Positions 9,496-18,133 of a stretch of 64,000 bases of DNA are shown here, piece after piece. Position 1 is the first letter of the stretch. Every line of letters begins with the position of its first letter. Under the pieces are notes generated by a model that was given only the letters and a program-made list of their open reading frames with translations, was not told the DNA's origin and ran no database searches. The position numbers were made by a program, and so were the translations under genes. This DNA comes from Roseobacter sp. GTDB lineage: Bacteria; Pseudomonadota; Alphaproteobacteria; Rhodobacterales; Rhodobacteraceae. The DNA lies in contig JAGXHA010000103.1 of NCBI GenBank assembly GCA_024636475.1, positions 1 through 64,000 of the forward strand. The letters run 5' to 3'.

Positions 9496-10421
9496 TGGCT
9501 GTTCTACTCCTTGCAGAAGTTACTGATGGTGCATTGGCCATGGACGCAACCGCAAAGGCCGTCACTGCCGCCAAGCAACTTGGCGATGTGACGGTACTGT
9601 GCGCCGGCAGTTCTGCCGCCGCAGCGGGCGAAGAAGCATCCAAAATCAATGGCGTGTCTAAAGTATTGGTTGCTGAAGACGCCACATTGGGTCACCGCCT
9701 GGCTGAATCCACTGCAGCGCTGATCGTGTCGATGGCTGGCGACTACGACCACATCGTAGCCCCGGCCACTACCGACGCAAAAAATGTGATGCCCCGCGTC
9801 GCGGCGTTGCTGGACGTGATGATCATCTCTGATGCGTCAGGCGTTGTAGATGCGGATACATTCGAGCGTCCGATTTATGCAGGCAATGCGGTTCAGACTG
9901 TCAAATCCTCCGATGCGAAAAAAGTGATTACCTTTCGCACATCAACCTTTGATGCGGCAGAATTGGGCGGCTCAGCCTCGGTCGAGACGATCTCGGCTGT
10001 GGCTGACCCCGGTCTGTCGTCTTGGGTCGAAGATCACGTCGCTGCCAGCGACCGCCCCGAGCTCACATCCGCTGGTGTGGTTGTGTCTGGTGGACGTGGC
10101 GTCGGATCGGAAGATGACTTCAAGCTGATTGAAAAGCTGGCTGACAAGCTGGGTGCTGCCGTTGGCGCATCGCGCGCTGCGGTCGATTCGGGATATGCAC
10201 CTAACGATTGGCAGGTTGGTCAAACAGGCAAGGTTGTTGCCCCAGACCTGTATGTTGCCGTAGGTATCTCGGGCGCGATCCAGCATTTGGCCGGTATGAA
10301 AGACAGCAAAATCATCGTCGCAATCAACAAAGACGAAGAAGCGCCGATTTTTCAAGTAGCCGACTACGGGCTGGTCGCCGACTTGTTTGAAGCTGTGCCG
10401 GAATTGATCGAAAAACTTTAA
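9495..10421 (+). CDS. etfA: Electron transfer flavoprotein alpha subunit
   Basis: The 308-residue FAD-binding subunit of ETF. The N-terminal Rossmann-like domain spans about residues 1-190; the C-terminal FAD domain contains [23 protein letters not shown], the GQTGK loop and the [16 protein letters not shown] motif typical of EtfA. Together with EtfB it forms the heterodimer serving fatty-acyl, methylsuccinyl-CoA and branched-chain dehydrogenases. The operon ends at the strong hairpin 10444-10474. Confidence 0.97.
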   Translation: MAVLLLAEVTDGALAMDATAKAVTAAKQLGDVTVLCAGSSAAAAGEEASKINGVSKVLVAEDATLGHRLAESTAALIVSMAGDYDHIVAPATTDAKNVMPRVAALLDVMIISDASGVVDADTFERPIYAGNAVQTVKSSDAKKVITFRTSTFDAAELGGSASVETISAVADPGLSSWVEDHVAASDRPELTSAGVVVSGGRGVGSEDDFKLIEKLADKLGAAVGASRAAVDSGYAPNDWQVGQTGKVVAPDLYVAVGISGAIQHLAGMKDSKIIVAINKDEEAPIFQVADYGLVADLFEAVPELIEKL

Positions 10422-10443
10422 ATCGCAATCTGGTTGAATTTAT

Positions 10444-10474
10444 AAGGCCCATCAGAAATGGTGGGCCTTATTGC
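10444..10474. terminator. Bidirectional terminator between etfA and the convergent gene
   Basis: A 10-bp stem AAGGCCCATC (10444-10453) and its partner (10460-10469, with G-U closure) around a 6-base loop. It lies 23 bases after the etfA stop and just before the stop of the convergent gene on the minus strand; T-rich sequence follows on the plus side and an A-rich side serves the minus strand. Confidence 0.85.
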
Positions 10475-10475
10475 G

Positions 10476-11306
10476 TTATTGCATGTCGCCGATCGCTTTA
10501 GCCAAAGCTGTTGCCACTTCTGCATGCGCCCGCACCCCAGGCAATTCTGCAGCGATATGGGCCTCAAGGGGCGAAAACTGCATCCCGACTGTCCCCTCTT
10601 GTTTTGCAATGCGTGAAGGGACGACTTTCACCACTTTGGACGCATAAACTGCGACTTGATCGATCATATCATGCGTAATGAAAAGCGGGTCCGACCCAAG
10701 GCTGCGGCGACACAGACTGTCCTGCGGTGGCGGATGCTCAGCAAACCACAGCAGAACAATATCTCCGCCAATCTGCCCCATCAGCAGCCGCATTCTTGCA
10801 ACCCAAGCAAGTTGTAACTCGTCATGAATGACCTTGAACCGGTCAAAAGAAACTTTCTTGAGGGTCGTCAACATGTGCTTGTTGAAGTGAAACTCTGAAA
10901 AATCGATCTCACGAAAAATGGACTTCAACAAAGCGGTTGGAGCAACAAAGCGGTCGTTTCGACGCGGATGAACGGAATAGTACCGATTGGCCATATTCTG
11001 CGCCCCCATAATCTGAAGAACCGTGATCTTTGCCCTGGCAGCAGCCGCGGAAACGAAAGGGTCGTAGACGAACACATCCAGCCCGGCATTAAGGCAGCCG
11101 AAATTGACACAAGGCAGGCGTAACTTATCTTCGACAACTGCAGAAAAGGGTTTTGGAATAAAGCGGCCATAGGTTTCCGTCCCCCCAAGAAACGCAAGAG
11201 ATGGTTCATCCAGCTTTCTCCTTGGCCCTCGAAACAGAAGTTTTGACGTACCATACCGGCACGGCAAATAGTCGAGGGCCCCCGGTCCCATCACATCATA
11301 GGTCAT
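10476..11306 (-). CDS. Conserved Rhodobacteraceae protein, DUF6473-like, function unknown
   Basis: A protein of about 276 residues if it begins at the ATG at 11306 (MTYDVMGPGALDYLPCRYG); a GTG at 11339 would add 11 residues. The opening GALDYLPCRYG and the segment FLGGTETYGRF followed by VNFGCLNAGLDVF are conserved in a Rhodobacteraceae family that I recall as DUF6473. The spacing of GG-T-E and N-G-x-NAG blocks faintly recalls SGNH/GDSL hydrolases, but I cannot identify a full catalytic set. No signal peptide or membrane helix. It is convergent with etfA. Function unknown. Confidence 0.75.
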   Translation of the reverse strand: MTYDVMGPGALDYLPCRYGTSKLLFRGPRRKLDEPSLAFLGGTETYGRFIPKPFSAVVEDKLRLPCVNFGCLNAGLDVFVYDPFVSAAAARAKITVLQIMGAQNMANRYYSVHPRRNDRFVAPTALLKSIFREIDFSEFHFNKHMLTTLKKVSFDRFKVIHDELQLAWVARMRLLMGQIGGDIVLLWFAEHPPPQDSLCRRSLGSDPLFITHDMIDQVAVYASKVVKVVPSRIAKQEGTVGMQFSPLEAHIAAELPGVRAHAEVATALAKAIGDMQ

Positions 11307-11463
11307 TACACCCACCTTTTTTATCTCACCCACAGACACAAATGGATCAAAAGTTTTGCGAATAGCTTAAAGATTGAATTTGCCAAAACTTGTCGTGAAA
11401 TCCGGCCCTTGCAGGTACCACCCTGTGCGCCCTATGCTGCGCCCAAACAGCAAAGGACAGCGC

Positions 11464-12339
11464 ATGGATATCCAGACAATTGGCATCGTTGGTGCAGGCC
11501 AGATGGGAAATGGGATTGCGCATGTCATGGCATTGGCGGGCTATGACGTTCTTATGACGGACGTCAGCGCTGAAGCTTTGAAAGGTGCTGTCGATACCAT
11601 TACTGGCAACCTTGATCGCCAGGTTGGACGCGGCAAAGTAGCCGAAGCAGACCGCGACGCGACCCTTGCACGCATCACGACCACCCAAACGCTAAGCGAC
11701 TTGGGACAAAGCGACCTGATCATCGAGGCAGCAACCGAGCGTGAGACGGTCAAGCAGGCGATCTTTGAGGACTTGATCCCGCATCTGAAGCCCACGACAA
11801 TTCTGACGTCTAACACGTCCTCCATATCGATTACGCGCCTTGCCAGCCGCACGGACAGACCCGAAAAATTCATGGGATTCCACTTTATGAACCCCGTTCC
11901 GGTGATGCAGCTGGTCGAACTGATCCGTGGCATTGCGACAGATAAAGAAACGTTTGCAGCCTGTCAGGCGGTCGTCGCAAAACTTGGTAAAACCGCAGCT
12001 TCTGCCGAAGACTTTCCTGCATTTATCGTAAATCGAATTTTGATGCCGATGATAAACGAAGCGGTTTATACGCTCTACGAGGGTGTAGGATCGGTTGAAT
12101 CGATCGACAGCTCGCTTAAGCTAGGTGCAAACCACCCTATGGGACCGTTGGAGTTGGCCGATTTTATCGGCTTGGACACCTGCCTTGCGATCATGAACGT
12201 GTTGCATGACGGGTTGGCTGATACAAAATACCGCCCCTGCCCCCTGCTGACAAAATACGTTGAAGCAGGTTGGTTGGGTCGCAAGACTCAACGTGGGTTC
12301 TATGACTACAGAGGCGACGTGCCTGTTCCGACCCGTTAA
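11464..12339 (+). CDS. hbd: 3-hydroxybutyryl-CoA dehydrogenase
   Basis: A 291-residue NAD-dependent dehydrogenase interconverting (S)-3-hydroxybutyryl-CoA and acetoacetyl-CoA. The Rossmann loop GAGQMGNGIAHV begins near residue 10; SNTSSISIT and GFHFMNPVPVMQLVE contain the conserved Ser, His and Asn of the catalytic centre; the C-terminal half is the dimerising helical domain (NRILMPMINEA). It could also act on phenylacetate-derived hydroxyadipyl-CoA (PaaH), but no paa genes are nearby. An in-frame extension to 11374 lacks family similarity, so the ATG at 11464 is chosen. It forms a functional group with etfBA and mcd. Confidence 0.93.
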   Translation: MDIQTIGIVGAGQMGNGIAHVMALAGYDVLMTDVSAEALKGAVDTITGNLDRQVGRGKVAEADRDATLARITTTQTLSDLGQSDLIIEAATERETVKQAIFEDLIPHLKPTTILTSNTSSISITRLASRTDRPEKFMGFHFMNPVPVMQLVELIRGIATDKETFAACQAVVAKLGKTAASAEDFPAFIVNRILMPMINEAVYTLYEGVGSVESIDSSLKLGANHPMGPLELADFIGLDTCLAIMNVLHDGLADTKYRPCPLLTKYVEAGWLGRKTQRGFYDYRGDVPVPTR

Positions 12340-12406
12340 GCACAGGCCGACAAGCCGGGGGCCACGCGCCCAAACCCCCAATATTTTGTGAAATTCGGAA
12401 AGATGA

Positions 12407-13297
12407 TCAGCCTTTAAGGCCAAGCGTATGATTGCGGAGCCATGCCATGAAACCGCGTGGGTCATCCTTGAACTTTGAGAGCTGATCTTCAGTCAAAGGT
12501 TTGCCGACAATCGGCCTCTGAGGTTTGTTGCAAGCGTGTACGATTTCATGCAGCAAAAGACCCTGCCGAAGCATTGGCGATATCTTGTTCGCAATTTGAT
12601 ACGCGCGGCTATTGGAGCCTGGGAATTTCACCGGCACGACCTGAGCGCCGGAGCGACGGATCATTTTTGCAGTGAACAGATTCCATTCAGCCTCAATGGC
12701 CGGGCCAAAAAATGTCTCGGACGAGGCAACAACACCGGACGGGAAAAGCGCGACAACTCCCCCTTCCTTGAGGAAGCCCATTGCCTTTGTACGCATCTCA
12801 ACGCCTTTGCGTTGCGCGTCGGGGTCGTGAGGGAAAGGCACCGAAATCATGTAGCTGCCAGCAACTTCGTCAATCGACGTGAGCAAAGAGCGGGTCAGTA
12901 TCCTGTAGTCAGGCCGCACACGACCAATGAGATCGGCAAAAATCATGCCATCCACCATCCCATGAGGATGGTTTGCCACAACAATAACGGGTCCAGACTT
13001 GGGAATACGATCAAGCTGGTCCTGAGGCGTGGTCAGATCAATGCCCATCGTATCCAGCGCTGCACGCCAGAAGCCCTGCCCTTTCGGAGCACCATTTTCC
13101 TCGAACTTGCGGATCATCCGAAGAATGGAAATCCGACCTGTAAAGAGCTCGATCAGGCTTATGATCCGCGACTTGATCGGGTCATCAAATGTTGACGCAT
13201 AAGACAGGCTTTGTCTGTCATACTTGGTAAAACTGACCGTTTCCGCGTCACCCTGACCGACGACAGGTGGTTGCTTGGATTGCGATTCATCAATCAA
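12407..13297 (-). CDS. Lysophospholipid (1-acylglycerol-3-phosphate type) acyltransferase family protein
   Basis: A 296-residue PlsC-superfamily protein. The catalytic HX4D motif appears as NHPHGMVDG (near residue 109) and the downstream block FPSGVVASSETFFGPAIE replaces the usual FPEGTRS substrate motif, a variant common to the alphaproteobacterial DUF-like acyltransferases. It probably acylates a lysophospholipid or ornithine-lipid-like acceptor at the inner membrane; the exact acceptor is unknown. No ATG is available at the N-terminus, and the likely start is TTG at 13297. It sits alone between hbd (convergent) and the PTS genes. Confidence 0.85.
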   Translation of the reverse strand: MIDESQSKQPPVVGQGDAETVSFTKYDRQSLSYASTFDDPIKSRIISLIELFTGRISILRMIRKFEENGAPKGQGFWRAALDTMGIDLTTPQDQLDRIPKSGPVIVVANHPHGMVDGMIFADLIGRVRPDYRILTRSLLTSIDEVAGSYMISVPFPHDPDAQRKGVEMRTKAMGFLKEGGVVALFPSGVVASSETFFGPAIEAEWNLFTAKMIRRSGAQVVPVKFPGSNSRAYQIANKISPMLRQGLLLHEIVHACNKPQRPIVGKPLTEDQLSKFKDDPRGFMAWLRNHTLGLKG

Positions 13298-13349
13298 AAC
13301 AAATTATTCCTGACACTAGCTTCACCGTGATGCTTGTCTCGCGAACGGC

Positions 13350-13619
13350 TTAGTGGCCTTCGCCAAACTTGTCAGCCACCAGTGCGGTTAAAGCCTCAGC
13401 CAAGGCATCCTCGTCAGGCCCAGATGTCTGGATATCGATTGTTGTCCCCTTGGACGCCGCAAGCATCAGCAACCCCATGATACTGTCACCAGACGCAGAC
13501 ATCCCGTCTTTGCTGACTTCGGCACGCGCATCAAAAGCTTCTACGACCTCTACCAGCTTGGCAGACGCACGCGCATGAAGGCCCTTTTCGTTAACGATCT
13601 TGAGTGAAATTTGGGTCAT
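13350..13619 (-). CDS. ptsH: Phosphocarrier protein HPr
   Basis: An 89-residue HPr. The phosphorylated histidine is in NEKGLHARASAKL (His16 region), and the regulatory serine loop SGDSIMGLLML is present, which matches the HprK encoded upstream. In Alphaproteobacteria lacking sugar PTS permeases, HPr works in the nitrogen-type/regulatory PTS with an EIIA, passing phosphate for signalling rather than transport. It is the last gene of the chvI-chvG-hprK-rapZ-EIIA-ptsH block and follows the EIIA gene by 12 bases. Confidence 0.95.
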   Translation of the reverse strand: MTQISLKIVNEKGLHARASAKLVEVVEAFDARAEVSKDGMSASGDSIMGLLMLAASKGTTIDIQTSGPDEDALAEALTALVADKFGEGH

Positions 13620-13631
13620 TTCGAGGCCTTG

Positions 13632-14024
13632 CTATTCTGCACTGACATTCTGACTGTCAATATATTTCTTGCCCGCAGCCAATGCAGCACGCACAGCTTC
13701 GGGAACGTCCAAGTCTCGCGATTTGGCGAGCTTTATCAGCATCGGTAAATTCGCACCGTAAATTATTCGACGGTTTTCAGGACGGCAGGCAAGCAAGCTT
13801 AGGTTCGAAGGGGATCCGCCAAACAGGTCCGTTACAACCACGACGCCATTTCCGGTATCGACTGCATCGGCTGCCTTGCAGATCTCTTGTTCCTTGGCAG
13901 TGCGGTCGTGATCTGCCTCAATCGAAATCGCCTGCACACCTTTCTGGGATCCGACAACATGTTCGATCGCGGCCAAATATTCTTTGGCCAACCCTCCATG
14001 TGCTACGATAACAATCCCTATCAA
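13632..14024 (-). CDS. PTS EIIA component, mannose/fructose (EIIA-Man) type
   Basis: A 130-residue single-domain EIIA of the PTS mannose family. The N-terminal phospho-histidine motif IVIVAHGGLAKEYL (His9) is intact and the VVVVTDLFGGSPSNLSL segment is typical. No IIB, IIC or IID genes accompany it, so it is probably a regulatory phosphate acceptor from HPr, as known for the EIIA next to hprK in Alphaproteobacteria. Its ATG overlaps the stop of rapZ by four bases. Confidence 0.94.
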   Translation of the reverse strand: MIGIVIVAHGGLAKEYLAAIEHVVGSQKGVQAISIEADHDRTAKEQEICKAADAVDTGNGVVVVTDLFGGSPSNLSLLACRPENRRIIYGANLPMLIKLAKSRDLDVPEAVRAALAAGKKYIDSQNVSAE

Positions 14025-14914
14025 TGCGCTGTCGCTTCCCGCTTTTTCTCATCTAGCTCGCGGTGCCTAATTGACACTTGCCAGCCCGCCTCTGCAAGGC
14101 TGAAAGCATGCGCTTGAGCCAAAGTTACTGAGCGGTGTTGCCCGCCTGTACAGCCAAAGGCAATAGAAATGTGCGATTTTCCTTCTGACTTCGAGGCCGG
14201 CAAGATCAAAAGACTGAGATCAAGAACCTGCTTTGCGAATGTTTCATAGAGAGGATCGTGCTTTACATAGCTTTGTACGTCTAGATCTGTCCCGTTCATG
14301 CCGCGCAACTGGGGCTCCCAAAACGGGTTTCGCAAGAACCGACAATCAAAAACCATATCAACGCTGCGTGGCAGACCGCGTTTGTAAGAAAATGACTGAA
14401 CAGACACGGTAAGATGGTGCGACCCACCCGTGGCAAACCAATGCTCCACCTCTTCGCGCAGTTGGTGAACGTTTAATTCAGTCGTATCAATCAAGACATC
14501 TGCTTGGGCACGAATGGGCATAAGCAGACGTTTTTCCAGTCGTATGCCTTCGGACGGTGCATCCGTGAAAGCCAAAGGATGACGCCTGCGGGTCTCGGAA
14601 AATCGACGCAACAAAACGTCGGTCGCACAGTCAAGATACAGCAATTCAACTTCGGTTTCAGGCCGACCACGCATTTGGACGATCAGGTCATTCACCATGT
14701 CCGTCGAAAAATCACGGTTTCTTGGGTCTATACCCAAGGCCATCGGACGAATTTGATCGGGCGCGTCCAGCAACGCCAGCAACATGCGCAGGGGAATATT
14801 GTCAATTGCTTCAAACCCGGCGTCTTCAAGCACATTGAGCGCAGAAGACCGCCCTGCCCCCGCAGGGCCAGTCACCAGAACGACGCGTCGTATTTTTTTG
14901 ATGGGATCAGTCAT
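14021..14914 (-). CDS. rapZ: RNase adapter protein RapZ (P-loop nucleotide-binding)
   Basis: A 297-residue RapZ/YvcJ homologue. The Walker A region GPAGAGRSS begins near residue 16, FEAIDNIPL follows, and the C-terminal half shows the FSYKRGLP and FGCTGGQHRSV signatures. In E. coli RapZ senses glucosamine-6-phosphate and directs RNase E to small RNAs; the Alphaproteobacterial role is less clear, but linkage to PTS genes is ancient. The start overlaps hprK by eight bases, so it is translated with it. Confidence 0.95.
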   Translation of the reverse strand: MTDPIKKIRRVVLVTGPAGAGRSSALNVLEDAGFEAIDNIPLRMLLALLDAPDQIRPMALGIDPRNRDFSTDMVNDLIVQMRGRPETEVELLYLDCATDVLLRRFSETRRRHPLAFTDAPSEGIRLEKRLLMPIRAQADVLIDTTELNVHQLREEVEHWFATGGSHHLTVSVQSFSYKRGLPRSVDMVFDCRFLRNPFWEPQLRGMNGTDLDVQSYVKHDPLYETFAKQVLDLSLLILPASKSEGKSHISIAFGCTGGQHRSVTLAQAHAFSLAEAGWQVSIRHRELDEKKREATAH

Positions 14915-15350
14915 TATCGATTCGCTGCATATGCTTGAGGTAGAGTATCAGGGCTGCTGCGAAATGCGGCCCATCACATTTGTGAAAACACGCAACAGGT
15001 TGCTTCAAAAACACCGCGGTGTGGCCCTGTGGCAGTCTTTCGCTCTCCTCTTGCTCCAAATCTACTGCGAGGTGGATCGGAATGTCCTTTTCAAAAGGCA
15101 GTTCCAAAAGCCCCATACCGCGCGCTTCGATAAGCCCTTTGATCGACGATGGACAATTGGCAAGCAGCCCCGTCGAAACCTTGGTTAAAATAGTGCGATC
15201 ATCGGCAACGAGCGTTGCCCCCAAGGCAATCAGTTGCAAGGCCAACGCAGACTTTCCACTGCCTGACGGACCAAAAATAATTAGCCCACGCCCTACCACA
15301 GAAACTGTTGTGGCATGAACGATCTGCTCGGGCACGATCAAATGGGACAT
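14907..15350 (-). CDS. hprK: HPr kinase/phosphorylase, short alphaproteobacterial form
   Basis: A 147-residue protein corresponding only to the C-terminal catalytic domain of the about 310-residue Firmicutes HprK. The Walker A loop GPSGSGKSALALQL and the VADDRTIL strand are intact, and the signature GRGLIIFG precedes them. It phosphorylates the regulatory serine of HPr in response to metabolic state. The short form is usual in Alphaproteobacteria. It lies three bases after chvG, in the order chvI-chvG-hprK, linking envelope/acid sensing with the PTS. Confidence 0.94.
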   Translation of the reverse strand: MSHLIVPEQIVHATTVSVVGRGLIIFGPSGSGKSALALQLIALGATLVADDRTILTKVSTGLLANCPSSIKGLIEARGMGLLELPFEKDIPIHLAVDLEQEESERLPQGHTAVFLKQPVACFHKCDGPHFAAALILYLKHMQRIDND

Positions 15351-15353
15351 TAA

Positions 15354-17066
15354 CTAGATTGGAAGACCTACAACAAAACGCGCACCAAGCGGTTCTGACG
15401 TGATGTCTGCCTCAGTTGGGCGGATATTCTCGGCCCAGATCACACCACCATGCGCTTCGACAATCTGCTTTGAGATCGCCAGCCCAAGCCCGGAATTATT
15501 GCCAAAATGTTCGTCGGGCCGTTGAGAGTAAAACCGCTTGAAGATTTTCGAGAGTGCCTGATCAGGAATGCCTGGGCCCGTATCTTCGACAACGACAAGT
15601 ACACGATTTTCGCGTTTTCGCGCCCAAACCCGGATGGCATCACCATCTTCGCAAAAGGAGGAAGCGTTGGTGATGAGATTCACGAAAACCTGCGCCAAAC
15701 GCGCCTCTAGCCCGTGCACGATGATAGGACTGCTTGGAAGGTCCGTAATAAAATCAATGCCCTTCTTTCGGGCATCTTCCCCCAGATACTCTCCAAGATT
15801 GTTAAGCATCGACAAAAGGTCGAACGGCTCTTCTTCTTCCTTGACCAATTCGCTGTCGAGACGCGAAGCGTTTGAGATATCGCTCACCAACCGGTCCAGA
15901 CGCCGAACGTCATGATCAATGACATCCAACAGTTTATCACGCTGATCTTCGCGCTTGATCAGTCGCAACGTGCCAACGGCAGAGCGTAGCGACGCCAGAG
16001 GGTTCTTGATTTCATGGGCCACGTCGGCTGCAAATTGTTCATTTCCGTCAATACGATTATAAAGCGCCGAAACCATTCCCCGCAGAGCGCCCGAAAGCCT
16101 GCCAATCTCGTCTGGCCGTGCCGTCAGATCGGGAATACGAATGCGACCCGGGTTCATTTTGCGCGCATCTTTGTCGCGGCCAAGCTCGGCAGCGGCTGCA
16201 AGATCGGCGAGAGGGTTTGCAATCGTCGACGCCAGCACAAGGCTAAGGCCGATGGAAACAAGCGTCGCGATCACGAACATCTGAAGCACACGCTCACGCT
16301 CTCCCCGCACAAGATTGTCGATCTCACCAGCGGCAGAGGTGACCGCCACCACACCTATGGGCGCACCGTTCTGCACGATCGGGGTCGTTACGGCAAAGAG
16401 CGTCCCACCCATCGCATCGAGATTGTTCTGGATCTTGGTACCTGCAACCATCGATTCAGCAACCAAAGGGGTCAATTGGTCTTCGATTGGTAGAATTTCT
16501 GCATTCGCGCCTTGATTAAAAGGTTGCGAAAGCTTTGCCCAAAGCCAATTGAGCCCGTCTGAAAGAAGTGTTTTGCGGTCCTGCTCGCCTGGCATTTGGG
16601 GCGTCCGGCCTTCCGACCGCGACAACAGCGCCCCGTCAGGGTCAAAAACAAACACTTCAATTCCGCTGCGCAGATCAAGGCGGTCAAGGCTGGCTGCAAC
16701 ATCGACGGGATCATTTGCAGCAAGCTCGATTGTGGCGTTCGCCGGCAATTGCGCCTCAAACACATCGGCGATCAACTCAGCCTCCGAGACAAGCGATGCC
16801 CCGCGCTGCACGGCAAGGCTGTCACGGGATGAGTTGAGGTAAAGAATACCTGCGACCAGGATATTTAGGGCGATCAGATTGAACGTAATGATCTTACGCG
16901 TCAAAGGCGACCCGCGCAGCGAGAACCAGCCCCGGCGCGCGCGATGATCGCGCAATTCTTCGGTGGTGTTCTTGTCCGGGGCGACCCAATCATCGCCCAA
17001 CACAACATCACCGTCCCGAGCCTGTGGGGCTGTGTCTCGCACAAAATTCCTCTCGGCTATCGCCAT
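15354..17066 (-). CDS. chvG: Sensor histidine kinase ChvG
   Basis: A 570-residue membrane histidine kinase. It has a cytoplasmic N-terminus (1-55), a first membrane helix (about 58-78), a periplasmic sensor domain of roughly 190 residues, a second helix (about 268-290), a HAMP linker, the H-box VAHEIKNPLASLRSA with the phosphorylated His, and an HATPase domain with N, G1 (DTGPGI) and G2 (SGLGLAISK) boxes. The ChvG/ExoS family responds to acidity, cell-wall stress or host contact and controls ChvI. It follows chvI by eight bases (start to stop) and precedes hprK. Confidence 0.95.
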   Translation of the reverse strand: MAIAERNFVRDTAPQARDGDVVLGDDWVAPDKNTTEELRDHRARRGWFSLRGSPLTRKIITFNLIALNILVAGILYLNSSRDSLAVQRGASLVSEAELIADVFEAQLPANATIELAANDPVDVAASLDRLDLRSGIEVFVFDPDGALLSRSEGRTPQMPGEQDRKTLLSDGLNWLWAKLSQPFNQGANAEILPIEDQLTPLVAESMVAGTKIQNNLDAMGGTLFAVTTPIVQNGAPIGVVAVTSAAGEIDNLVRGERERVLQMFVIATLVSIGLSLVLASTIANPLADLAAAAELGRDKDARKMNPGRIRIPDLTARPDEIGRLSGALRGMVSALYNRIDGNEQFAADVAHEIKNPLASLRSAVGTLRLIKREDQRDKLLDVIDHDVRRLDRLVSDISNASRLDSELVKEEEEPFDLLSMLNNLGEYLGEDARKKGIDFITDLPSSPIIVHGLEARLAQVFVNLITNASSFCEDGDAIRVWARKRENRVLVVVEDTGPGIPDQALSKIFKRFYSQRPDEHFGNNSGLGLAISKQIVEAHGGVIWAENIRPTEADITSEPLGARFVVGLPI

Positions 17067-17074
17067 GCTTCAGA

Positions 17075-17776
17075 TCAATCTTCGTTATATCTGTAGCCGA
17101 TGCCGTAAAGCGTCTCAATCGCCGAGAACTCATCATCTGCCGTACGCATCTTTTTACGGAGCCGCTTGATGTGGCTATCGATGGTGCGGTCATCGACATA
17201 AACCTGATCGTCATAGGCCACGTCCATGAGTTGATCACGGGATTTCACAAAGCCGGGGCGCTGTGCCAAGGCCTGCAATAACAGGAATTCGGTGACAGTC
17301 AGAGAGACATCATTGCCCTTCCAACTGACTGCATGGCGCAAAGGATCCATCCGCAAATCGCCGCGCTCAATCACTTTGGTCTCTTCGGTATCACCCACCT
17401 CGTTGGTTTCAACTGCCTCCTGGCGACGCAAGAGCGCGCGGATACGTTCGACTAACAGTCTTTGACTAAAGGGTTTTTTGACATAGTCGTCTGCGCCCAT
17501 GCGCAAACCAAGTACTTCGTCGATCTCGTCGTCCTTTGACGTCAGGAAGATCACCGGCATTGACGTTTTCTGACGCAAACGCTGCAACAGATCCATCCCG
17601 TCCATTCGGGGCATCTTGATATCAAGCACAGCCATGTCAGGAAGTTTCTTGTTGAAAGCATCCAACGCCGCCTGACCGTCGTTGTAAGTTTCGACTTCAA
17701 AACCTTCTGCTTCAAGAGTCATCGAAACTGACGTCAGGATATTCCTGTCGTCATCCACCAATGCAATTTTGGACAT
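17075..17776 (-). CDS. chvI: Two-component response regulator ChvI
   Basis: A 233-residue OmpR-type response regulator. The receiver domain begins [13 protein letters not shown] with the acidic pair, the phosphorylated Asp is in [13 protein letters not shown], and the conserved Lys is in YVKKPFS. The C-terminal winged helix ends [11 protein letters not shown]...YGIGYRYNE. The ATG at 17776 is chosen; an upstream in-frame start at 17800 would add eight unconserved residues. In relatives ChvI activates genes for central carbon metabolism including pckA, which here lies divergently 358 bases away. Confidence 0.95.
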   Translation of the reverse strand: MSKIALVDDDRNILTSVSMTLEAEGFEVETYNDGQAALDAFNKKLPDMAVLDIKMPRMDGMDLLQRLRQKTSMPVIFLTSKDDEIDEVLGLRMGADDYVKKPFSQRLLVERIRALLRRQEAVETNEVGDTEETKVIERGDLRMDPLRHAVSWKGNDVSLTVTEFLLLQALAQRPGFVKSRDQLMDVAYDDQVYVDDRTIDSHIKRLRKKMRTADDEFSAIETLYGIGYRYNED

Positions 17777-18133
17777 CGCCTGTTTCCTTATACTGCTCAA
17801 TTAACGTTTTTTTCTTTTACTGATCACCAATTTGCACTGACGAATCAATCCTAAAGTGCGAATCATCTATGTAGCCAGCCGTATTTCCGCCACAATTTGA
17901 TTAGGAATGACTAAATTGCCGCACTTATTGTGTCATAAATGCAAAATGCTTCACCACCTACCACCACAGGTCTCCGGCTCAACCGACAAAGAACGACATG
18001 ATGGCGCTAACTGCGTCAAAGCCGCCTGTTCATACCATAAATTGACGTGCTAAGAGGCGGATACGGTCAATCGGGCCGAGCATCTTGTGCAAAAACTAGC
18101 GTCAGACCCTGACGCATCTACGGGAGATTCCAC
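17777..18133. promoter_or_regulatory. 357-base intergenic region between divergent chvI and pckA
   Basis: No gene is visible here. The region must hold promoters for both chvI and pckA. It contains an AT-rich stretch next to chvI (17800-17840), a long-range inverted repeat CCGCCT/AGGCGG (18022-18027 with 18055-18060), and the palindrome at 18099-18115 described separately. A ribosome-binding site GGGAG lies just before the pckA ATG. A shared regulatory zone for a ChvI-controlled pckA is an inference from relatives. Confidence 0.55.
18099..18115. promoter_or_regulatory. Perfect 7-bp inverted repeat ahead of pckA
   Basis: GCGTCAG (18099-18105) and CTGACGC (18109-18115) flank a three-base spacer, 18 bases before the pckA start codon. 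It could be an operator for a dimeric regulator or a small hairpin in the pckA leader. No T-run follows, so it is not a terminator. Confidence 0.5.
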
